A DNA stretch of 41,590 bases. It comes from Caldilineaceae bacterium (GTDB taxonomy: Bacteria > Chloroflexota > Anaerolineae > Caldilineales > Caldilineaceae). The position numbers and the translations under genes were made by a program. Positions 24,642-30,736 of the stretch are shown piece after piece (position 1 is the stretch's first letter; every line of letters begins with the position of its first letter). The notes under the pieces are model-generated. The model was not told where the DNA came from and ran no database searches. It saw nothing but the letters and a program-made list of their open reading frames with translations. The stretch spans positions 1 to 41,590 of the forward strand of contig JAJDZJ010000058.1 of assembly GCA_022824685.1 (NCBI GenBank). The letters run 5' to 3'.

Positions 24642-24676
24642 TTGACAAAGCCTGACAAGTGCGAGAACATGTGTTC
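24642..24676 (+). promoter_or_regulatory. Promoter with LexA-like palindrome ahead of the Uma2-AAA-DUF4276 operon
   Basis: Consensus -35 TTGACA (24642-24647), 17 bases, then GAACATGTGTTC (24665-24676) overlapping the -10. The 23 bases 24657-24679 are identical to 18118-18140 upstream of the other Uma2 gene, although the flanks differ. GAAC-N4-GTTC is the form of Gram-positive-type LexA boxes. Box to ATG distance is 47 bases. Confidence 0.5.
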
Positions 24677-24723
24677 AATTGGCCGTCCGTTCTGGTCAAT
24701 GTAGTCTTGGCAGGAGGGCAACG

Positions 24724-25305
24724 ATGATTGGACCGAGAGCGGTCTCACCCAGCAGTCCTGAGACGACCAAGCCCACATTCGAGGACTACCTGCAGACCGC
24801 CGACGATGAACGCTACGAACTGCTGGATGGAGAACTGTTCATTCCACCGGTCCCGAACATAGCCCACCAGCACGTTGCCATGAAACGAGGGACGCGGCTT
24901 GACACATTCGTTGAGGACGGGAATCTGGGAGTTGTATACTCTGCCCCAACCGACGTTGTGCTATCCCAAACCGACGTAGTCCAGCCCGACCTGATATTCA
25001 TCTCTTCAGAGCGGGCCCACATAGTTACTACTGCCAATATCCAGGGTGCGCCTGACCTGATCGTCGAAATCAGCTCCGACTCCACCGCTGGACGCGACGA
25101 AACGCTCAAGCGCCAACTCTACGCAGAATGTGGGGTACAGGAGTACTGGCTGGTCGATCCAGAGGCCAGGACCATCACCGTTATGCTGTTAGGCGAGGAT
25201 GGCTATGCGGAAACAGCTACGCATACCGATGTACAGACACTGACTTCTCCCATGCTGGAAGGATTCGCTGCCCATCTAGACGAGATACTTCTCTCCCGGC
25301 CCTGA
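24724..25305 (+). CDS. Uma2-family (PF05685) restriction-endonuclease-fold protein, copy 2
   Basis: 193 residues from ATG 24724, 6 bases after AGGAGGG. Same motif order as copy 1: T-F-E-D-Y-L, E-L-L-D-G-E-L, V-V-Q-P-D-L-I-F-I, P-D-L-I-V-E-I, L-K-R-Q-L-Y-A, V-Q-E-Y-W-L-V-D-P, and the ending T-L-T-S-P-M-L-E-G-F. The putative nuclease residues (Asp of Q-P-D, Glu of V-E-I, Lys of L-K-R) are intact. It is followed after 26 bases by an ATPase gene and then, with one-base overlap, a TOPRIM-like gene. This makes it the probable first gene of a three-gene operon controlled by the LexA-like box. Its biochemical role is unknown. Confidence 0.85.
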   Translation: MIGPRAVSPSSPETTKPTFEDYLQTADDERYELLDGELFIPPVPNIAHQHVAMKRGTRLDTFVEDGNLGVVYSAPTDVVLSQTDVVQPDLIFISSERAHIVTTANIQGAPDLIVEISSDSTAGRDETLKRQLYAECGVQEYWLVDPEARTITVMLLGEDGYAETATHTDVQTLTSPMLEGFAAHLDEILLSRP

Positions 25306-25331
25306 ACTGGAGACGTGGAGGACTATTTCAA

Positions 25332-26564
25332 ATGCCAAGCCCCATGCAGATCGAAAGCATTGCCGTCAGGAACTTTCGCTGCCTTCGCGACATCGCGCTA
25401 CATGATTTGACGCGCATGACAATAGTTGTGGGCGCAAACGGCTCCGGGAAGTCGTCGCTGGTCGATGTGTTCACTTTTCTGAAAGATGCCTTGACGCAGA
25501 ACGTGGCCGCAGCGGTGGCGCAACGCGGTGGGTATCGTGAATTGATCACCCGGGGAGAGGCGGGGCCGCTGGAGATCACCTTGCAGTTTCGCGAGAGCGG
25601 CGGACGGCTGGCGACATACCAGTTGAAAATATCTCAGGCCCAAAATCGTGCAGTCGTGGAGCACGAGGCGCTGAGTTATCGTAAAGGGCAGGGTGGCCGT
25701 TGGGGGTGGCGCTTCGTGGACAATCGCCGAGGAGAGGGCGAAGTAATCACGAACGAGTCCGAGTACGGTGTGTCCGCTACGAAAGGCGAAGACCAGAAAA
25801 AAAGGAAGTTCAAACTTGATGACCCCAGCACATTGGCTATCAAGAGCTTTGGCCAGCTTCAAGAGTTCCCGATTGTATCGGAGTTCCGCAAATTTATCGA
25901 GAATTGGCACATCTCCGACTTCCAACTTGCCGACGCGCGGCCAAGCGCAGAATTCGGTTACGCCGAGCACCTGTCCACGCGCGGCGACAACGTCGCGTTG
26001 GTGGCAAAATACCTCTATGAAAACCATCCTCGGCAGTTCAATAAAGTACTCCAGGCCATGCGCGAACGCGTCCCCGGGGTGAGTGACGTGGAAGCAAAGC
26101 CTACCGAGGACGGTAGGCTGGTTCTTCGCTTTCAAGATGGCAGCTTCCAGGATCCTTTCATCGCTCGCTATGTATCTGACGGCACTATCAAAATGTTCGC
26201 CTACCTTGTCCTGCTCTACGATCCAAATCCACACCCGCTGCTGGCGGTCGAGGAGCCGGAGAATCAACTCTATCCCGCACTGATGCGGGAGCTCGTTGAG
26301 GAGTTTCACGACTACGCTCGGCGCGGAGGCCAGGTTTTCGTGTCTACCCATTCTCCCGACTTTTTGAACGGCGCGGAATTGGACGAAATACGCTGGCTGG
26401 TCAAGGAAGACGGTTTCACCAATGTCCGCCGTGCTTCAGACAGCGAGCTGTTGCAGGCCTTGGTCCAAGAAGGCGACCTGCCCGGCGCGCTCTGGAGGCA
26501 AGGAGTATTCGACTCGCCCAGCATCCTCTGGAGGCAAGACGAACCAGAAGGACCACGACCTTAG
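25332..26564 (+). CDS. AAA-family ATPase (AAA_21/RecF-like, SMC-type head)
   Basis: 410 residues from ATG 25332, with GGAGG 10 bases upstream. It begins I-E-S-I-A-V-R-N-F-R-C-L-R-D-I, the typical start of OLD/RecF-type ATPases, then Walker A G-A-N-G-S-G-K-S-S (34-42), an ABC-like signature V-S-D-G-T (281-285), Walker B L-L-A-V-E-E-P-E (303-310) and the His switch S-T-H-S-P (338-342). All ATP-hydrolysis positions are present. There is no long coiled coil between Walker A and the signature, and no fused TOPRIM domain; the nuclease-like TOPRIM partner is encoded by the next gene, which starts inside this gene's stop codon. Such split ATPase plus TOPRIM pairs often act in DNA repair or anti-phage defence. 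Confidence 0.85.
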   Translation: MPSPMQIESIAVRNFRCLRDIALHDLTRMTIVVGANGSGKSSLVDVFTFLKDALTQNVAAAVAQRGGYRELITRGEAGPLEITLQFRESGGRLATYQLKISQAQNRAVVEHEALSYRKGQGGRWGWRFVDNRRGEGEVITNESEYGVSATKGEDQKKRKFKLDDPSTLAIKSFGQLQEFPIVSEFRKFIENWHISDFQLADARPSAEFGYAEHLSTRGDNVALVAKYLYENHPRQFNKVLQAMRERVPGVSDVEAKPTEDGRLVLRFQDGSFQDPFIARYVSDGTIKMFAYLVLLYDPNPHPLLAVEEPENQLYPALMRELVEEFHDYARRGGQVFVSTHSPDFLNGAELDEIRWLVKEDGFTNVRRASDSELLQALVQEGDLPGALWRQGVFDSPSILWRQDEPEGPRP

Positions 26565-27136
26565 TGAACCGAATCGTCTTCTTGCTGGAAGAGCCGTCCA
26601 TGCGGGAACTGCTCGATGGACTGCTTCCTCGTTTGTATCCCGAGTTGGACTTTCAGTGTCTTGTCCACGAAGGAAAGAATGATCTCGAGAGGAGCATCCC
26701 GCGCAAGCTCAAGGGTTGGAAAGAGCCAGGTGTGCGTTTTGTCGTTTTGAGAGACAACGACGGCGGGGATTGTTTACTTCTAAAGCAGCGACTTATGCAG
26801 TTGTGTAAGGCAGCGAATCGACCGGACACGATTGTAAGAATCGTGTGTCAGGAACTAGAAGCCTGGTATCTGGGTGAACCCGACGCTCTGGCAGAAGCCT
26901 TTGAAAACGAGAGACTGCGAGGAATCGGTCGCCAGGCGCGTTTTCGCGTTCCGGATGCAGTGCAGCAACCGTCCGAGGCCTTAAGGAGGCTCGTCCCTGG
27001 CTTCCGGAAAGTTAGCGGCGCGAAAGCGATTGCAGGTCTCCTTACGCGAGAAAGAAACAGTTCGAAAAGTTTCCAGGTTCTGCTTTCTGGGCTCGATCGA
27101 CTGTGCGCCGAACTCGCGGACGGCGCTTCCAAATGA
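26564..27136 (+). CDS. DUF4276 family protein (TOPRIM-like)
   Basis: 190 residues from GTG 26564, which shares one base with the ATPase stop (TAGTG), so the two are translationally coupled. Motifs fit DUF4276: first strand I-V-F-L-L-E-E-P-S-M (4-13) with Glu9/Glu10, V-V-L-R-D-N-D-G-G-D-C (60-70) with the acidic pair Asp64/Asp66, and Q-E-L-E-A-W-Y-L-G-E-P-D-A-L (96-109). The acidic strand-end residues match the metal-binding layout of TOPRIM folds, as in OLD-type nucleases. Predicted to act with the ATPase as a two-subunit nuclease or nucleic-acid sensor; the activity is inferred. Confidence 0.8.
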   Translation: MNRIVFLLEEPSMRELLDGLLPRLYPELDFQCLVHEGKNDLERSIPRKLKGWKEPGVRFVVLRDNDGGDCLLLKQRLMQLCKAANRPDTIVRIVCQELEAWYLGEPDALAEAFENERLRGIGRQARFRVPDAVQQPSEALRRLVPGFRKVSGAKAIAGLLTRERNSSKSFQVLLSGLDRLCAELADGASK

Positions 27137-27215
27137 GCCATCTGGCCATCAACATCCCCTACGCCCCAACCGGCTTGCGCCGCATCGTTTGACTTCGGGG
27201 CCACCTACGTTTTTC

Positions 27216-27284
27216 CCCTTCAACTCGACACCATCACCCGACTTCGCGCTCTCCACCGCCGCGAAAGCCGGTCGTCCGTTCCGC
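27216..27284 (-). pseudogene. C-terminal fragment of a Gfo/Idh/MocA oxidoreductase gene
   Basis: The minus strand reads R-N-G-R-P-A-F-A-A-V-E-S-A-K-S-G-D-G-V-E-L-K, almost the same as the C-terminus of the intact oxidoreductase at 33272 (M-A-F-A-A-V-E-S-A-K-S-G-E-S-V-E-L). Nothing else of the gene is recognisable nearby. It is a relic of a second copy or of a rearrangement. Confidence 0.5.
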
Positions 27285-27424
27285 TGAAGGCCAACCCCAA
27301 GTTCCAGCCGAAGAATTCCCCAGGTTTCACTGCACCGATCCCGATCCGATTCGCCCCTCATTCGTCGAGGAGCTGTCTGAAGTCTCTGCCCGCACGCCGG
27401 ACCATCTCCTATTGTGCCCGTCTT

Positions 27425-27532
27425 CACAATTTATACAATTTGCACAAAGAATTGTGCCTTCGCGCTGAAATTTGGGTTCCTGGCACGAAATCTGATCCAC
27501 AATTTGCTTTGTAAATTGTGCGATTCGCACAA
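27425..27532. promoter_or_regulatory. Cluster of TTGTGC/GCACAA palindromes ahead of the nitrate operon
   Basis: Three inverted repeats: GCACAA-N4-TTGTGC at 27442-27457; CACAATTT-N7-AAATTGTG at 27498-27520; and the perfect odd palindrome TTGTGCGATTCGCACAA at 27516-27532, which overlaps the second. Two more half-sites, CACAATTT and ACAATTTGCACAA, lie at 27425-27447. All share ACAA/TTGT cores. The cluster is 105 bases before the nitrite reductase start and is a strong candidate for the binding region of a dimeric regulator of nitrate assimilation. The regulator is not encoded here. Confidence 0.55.
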
Positions 27533-27637
27533 CATCCTTGCTCTGATTTCGGCCACATTGCCCGTTCAAACTTGAATGGCGCTGCAATATGCTTTGCCAG
27601 TGTAGCAAACCGCTTCAAGGAAATGGGAGAAAAGGTG

Positions 27638-29257
27638 ATGAATTCGCATGTTGCAGAAGGAATGATGCCCTCCCCGGCTCACACGCCGAAGACGAACGGC
27701 AGAGGCAAGGCGAACGGCAGAGGCAAGGCCAAGTTGAACAAAGTTGAGCTGCTGAAACGCAAGAAGAGTCCGCTCAGCCTCATCCATGACATCTACCGCT
27801 GGGCTGATGAGGGTTTCGATTCGATTCCACCTGAATATTACGACCTCTTCAAGTGGCACGGCTTCTTCTATCGCAAACAGACGCCGGGCTACTTCATGTT
27901 GCGAATGCGCATCTCGAACGGAGTCCTCAACTCCACTCAGCTGCGGGCTGTCGCCGAACTTTCACGCGATTTCGGACGCGGCGTGGGCGACTTCACAACT
28001 CGCCAGAATATCCAACTGCGCTGGATAACCGTTGAAAGCATGCCCCCAATCATAGAAAAATTGCAGTCGGTCGGACTCGGATCCGAGCAGACAGGGATGG
28101 ACAATTTTCGCAATGTGACCGGGTGTCCGCTCACCGGCCTGGCGCGTCATGAACTGCTTGAGACCCGGCAACTGACGACAGCAACGGCTCTATCTCTTTT
28201 GGGGCCGGAATTCGAGAACATTCCGCGCAAATTCAACATCTCGATCAACGGCTGCCGGCTGGACTGTACGCACGCGCAGAGCAACGACATAGGCCTGACG
28301 CCGGCCATTGGGCACGTTGGAAGCCGGCCCGCGCCGGGATTCAACGTCGTGGTTGGCGGACACATGGGAAGCAGGAACCCACATCTTGCCATTCCGCTTG
28401 ACATGTTTGTGCGCCCTTCACAAGTGACGGCTCTATGTCGCGCAATATTGACGGTATTCCGCGACAACGGCAGTCGAGCAGTGCGGGGCAAGGCCCGTCT
28501 GTGGTATCTAATCGACGAGTGGGGCATTGACAAGTTCCGGGACGAAGTGACGAAGGCGCTGGGTGAGCGGATGCCGGCAGCGGGGACGTGCCAACTTTAC
28601 CGTCATCCGGACCCCCTGGAGCAGGACCACGTGGGTGTCCACCCACAGATCCAGGAAGGTCTTAGTTATGTAGGCATGGTGGCGCCCACCGGCCGCGTCA
28701 CCGCAGACCAGCTGTTTGATCTTGCCGGACTGGCGGACAGATACGGCAACCGTGAAATACGTCTGACCAACGATCAAAATGTGATTATACCCAACGTACC
28801 CGATGAAAGGGTTGACGCCTTGCTGGAGGAGCCGCTGTTGGAAGCGTGGAGCCCCTCGCCCTCGGGCGTCATGCGCGGGTTGGTCACCTGCACGGGCATC
28901 GATCACTGCCACTTTGCGCTCAACGACACAAAGGGTATCTCGCTGGCCATTGCCCGCAAGCTGGAGGAGCGTCTGCCCGACCGCGACAAGGTGGTGCGAC
29001 TGAACGTATCGGGCTGCGTTCACGCCTGTGGCCGTCACCGGCTTTCGACAATAGGACTTGAGGCCACCCGGCTCCGACAGGACGGCAAAGTGATCGACGG
29101 ATTCAACATATTTGAAGGCGGGCGCCTGGGCGAAGACGCCAGACTCGGAGTCGAGGTCCACCGAAAAGCCACGATAGAGGAGACAACCGAGCTGCTGGCG
29201 GAGGCCATCGCTTCTCGCTACAAGTCAGACGAGGTCCCGTCCGCAGTTCCTGCCTAG
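27638..29257 (+). CDS. nirA: Ferredoxin-type nitrite reductase (siroheme, 4Fe-4S)
   Basis: 539 residues from ATG 27638, with GGGAGAAAAGG just upstream; an ATG at 27623 is an alternative. Two cysteine pairs bind the 4Fe-4S/siroheme centre: C-T-G-I-D-H-C (Cys418/Cys424) and C-V-H-A-C (Cys460/Cys464), the first followed by H-F-A-L-N-D-T-K, typical of nitrite rather than sulfite reductases. The ferrite-like repeats are present (F-M-L-R-M-R-I-S-N-G; R-Q-N-I-Q-L-R-W-I; R-E-I-R-L-T-N-D-Q-N). It reduces nitrite to ammonium with six electrons in the cytoplasm. The N-terminus has an 18-bp tandem duplication (27704-27739) giving G-R-G-K-A-N-G-R-G-K-A. First gene of the nitrate assimilation operon; a sulfite reductase role is less likely in this company. 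Confidence 0.88.
   Translation: MNSHVAEGMMPSPAHTPKTNGRGKANGRGKAKLNKVELLKRKKSPLSLIHDIYRWADEGFDSIPPEYYDLFKWHGFFYRKQTPGYFMLRMRISNGVLNSTQLRAVAELSRDFGRGVGDFTTRQNIQLRWITVESMPPIIEKLQSVGLGSEQTGMDNFRNVTGCPLTGLARHELLETRQLTTATALSLLGPEFENIPRKFNISINGCRLDCTHAQSNDIGLTPAIGHVGSRPAPGFNVVVGGHMGSRNPHLAIPLDMFVRPSQVTALCRAILTVFRDNGSRAVRGKARLWYLIDEWGIDKFRDEVTKALGERMPAAGTCQLYRHPDPLEQDHVGVHPQIQEGLSYVGMVAPTGRVTADQLFDLAGLADRYGNREIRLTNDQNVIIPNVPDERVDALLEEPLLEAWSPSPSGVMRGLVTCTGIDHCHFALNDTKGISLAIARKLEERLPDRDKVVRLNVSGCVHACGRHRLSTIGLEATRLRQDGKVIDGFNIFEGGRLGEDARLGVEVHRKATIEETTELLAEAIASRYKSDEVPSAVPA
27704..27739 (+). repeat. 18-bp tandem duplication inside nirA
   Basis: GAACGGCAGAGGCAAGGC occurs twice in direct succession, coding for two N-G-R-G-K-A units in the basic N-terminal extension of the nitrite reductase. 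The extension lies before the conserved domain, so copy number could vary harmlessly. Confidence 0.7.
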
Positions 29258-29295
29258 AGCTCACCTTCTGTCCAGTTATAATGGAGATTTCCCCC

Positions 29296-30645
29296 GTGGA
29301 CTTCAAGAACAAAGCCACCAAGATCGATCTGTTCAGTTTCAGAACGCCGCAGATGCGGGCATTCCACGTCACCTGGTTTGCTTTCTTTCTCTGTTTCTTT
29401 GGCTGGTTTGGCATTGTGCCGCTTATGAAGGGGGACAACGGCGTCATCGCGACGCTCGGTCTCAGCCCTGCTGAGGTAGGAAACTCTGTCATTGCGGCTG
29501 TTTCCCTGACCATCATCGCGCGACTGATTATCGGGCCTATGTGTACACGATTCGGCTCGCGTAAGGTGTACACGGGGCTGCTGCTGCTAGGTTCTTTGCC
29601 GGTCATGGGGATCGGTCTGGCGCAGACGCCTAACCAGTTCATCATTGCACGGGTCCTGATCGGCACAATCGGCGCTTCATTCGTAATAACCCAGTACCAC
29701 ACAAGTGTAATGTTCGCGCCCAATGTTGTGGGCGCGGCCAACGCAACCACGGCAGGGTGGGGCAACCTGGGCGGAGGCGTCACCCAGGCCGTGATGCCCT
29801 TACTCCTGGCTGCCGTGCTGACATTCGTGCCCGCGGCGATGGGCTGGCGGGTGGCCATGGTGGCTCCCGGGGTAGCGATGCTCTTAACCGCCGTGGCCTA
29901 CTGGTTTCTGACCCAGGATGCGCCGGACGGCAACTATTCGGACCTGCGGAGGCGCGGGGATATGCCAACAGCGGCCGATTCAAGAGGCACGTTTGCAGAG
30001 GCCATCAAGGATTCACGGGTGATTGCGCTCTTCTTCATCTATGCAGCCTGTTTCGGCATTGAACTGACCATTAATGGGACCGCTGCCCTCTACTTTTTCA
30101 ATCGTTTCGAATTGAACCTTGCGACAGCAGGCCTCGTCGCCAGCCTCTTTGGTGTGATGAATATCTTCGCCCGTTCCATGGGCGGGCTTTTCAGCGATTA
30201 CATCAACCGCAGCGGCGGCCTGAAGGGACGGACGCAGTTTCTGTTCGTATGCCTCATCCTGGAGGGAATCGCACTGGTGTTGTTTGCAAACATGGGGGCG
30301 CTGGCGCTGGCAATCCCTGCGCTGATCGTCTTCAGTCTGTTTGTGCAGATGTCGGAGGGGGCCACCTTTGCAATTGTTCCCTACATCAATAAACGCGCCA
30401 TGGGCGCGATTGCCGGCATCGTCGGGGCCGGGGGGAACTTCGGAGCAATGCTGGCAGGATTTCTGTTCCGGCGAGAGGCGGACATGTATGGCCAGTCCTA
30501 CCTGATTCTGGGCATCCTCGTAGCAGTATGCGCTTTCATGGCGCTGATGGTGCGTTTCTCTGAGAAAGAGGAGAAGGATGCCGCGGAAGAGACCGCCGCC
30601 CGGCTAGCCGATTCAAGCGAGTCGGTCTTTACAGGCGCCAACTAG
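29296..30645 (+). CDS. Nitrate/nitrite transporter, MFS NNP family (NarK/NasA type)
   Basis: 449 residues from GTG 29296, chosen because GGAGA is 7 bases upstream; ATG 29281 has no ribosome-binding site but is possible. The protein starts D-F-K-N-K-A-T-K-I-D-L-F and has twelve hydrophobic segments. The two glycine-rich NNP signatures are present: A-G-W-G-N-L-G-G-G-V-T-Q and G-I-V-G-A-G-G-N-F-G-A. The nitrate-contacting arginine region R-L-I-I-G-P follows the first third. Inner-membrane carrier that brings nitrate, or exports or imports nitrite, for the reductases encoded on either side; 38 bases after nirA. Confidence 0.88.
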   Translation: MDFKNKATKIDLFSFRTPQMRAFHVTWFAFFLCFFGWFGIVPLMKGDNGVIATLGLSPAEVGNSVIAAVSLTIIARLIIGPMCTRFGSRKVYTGLLLLGSLPVMGIGLAQTPNQFIIARVLIGTIGASFVITQYHTSVMFAPNVVGAANATTAGWGNLGGGVTQAVMPLLLAAVLTFVPAAMGWRVAMVAPGVAMLLTAVAYWFLTQDAPDGNYSDLRRRGDMPTAADSRGTFAEAIKDSRVIALFFIYAACFGIELTINGTAALYFFNRFELNLATAGLVASLFGVMNIFARSMGGLFSDYINRSGGLKGRTQFLFVCLILEGIALVLFANMGALALAIPALIVFSLFVQMSEGATFAIVPYINKRAMGAIAGIVGAGGNFGAMLAGFLFRREADMYGQSYLILGILVAVCAFMALMVRFSEKEEKDAAEETAARLADSSESVFTGAN

Positions 30646-30736
30646 CCGCCCGTTTCCGGGCTGATGCAATGCTCGCAAGCAGGCAACCGAGAGCTTCAGG
30701 TTACATAGCCGGGACGCACACGAAACAGTTCGAAAT

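Larger units (their letters stand above)
27137..27637. other. Region between the Uma2-AAA-DUF4276 operon and the nitrate operon
   Basis: About 500 bases. The left part holds a Gfo/Idh/MocA tail fragment on the minus strand (27216-27284). The right part is AT-rich and holds the palindrome cluster at 27425-27532, then a 105-base leader before the nitrite reductase start. The open frame from 27518 overlaps the palindromes and its first 40 codons are unlike the family. Confidence 0.5.

Noticed and set aside
24642..24676. Firm assignment of GAACATGTGTTC as a LexA site
   Set aside because: No lexA or recA gene is in the window to calibrate the motif, so it is reported only as LexA-like.
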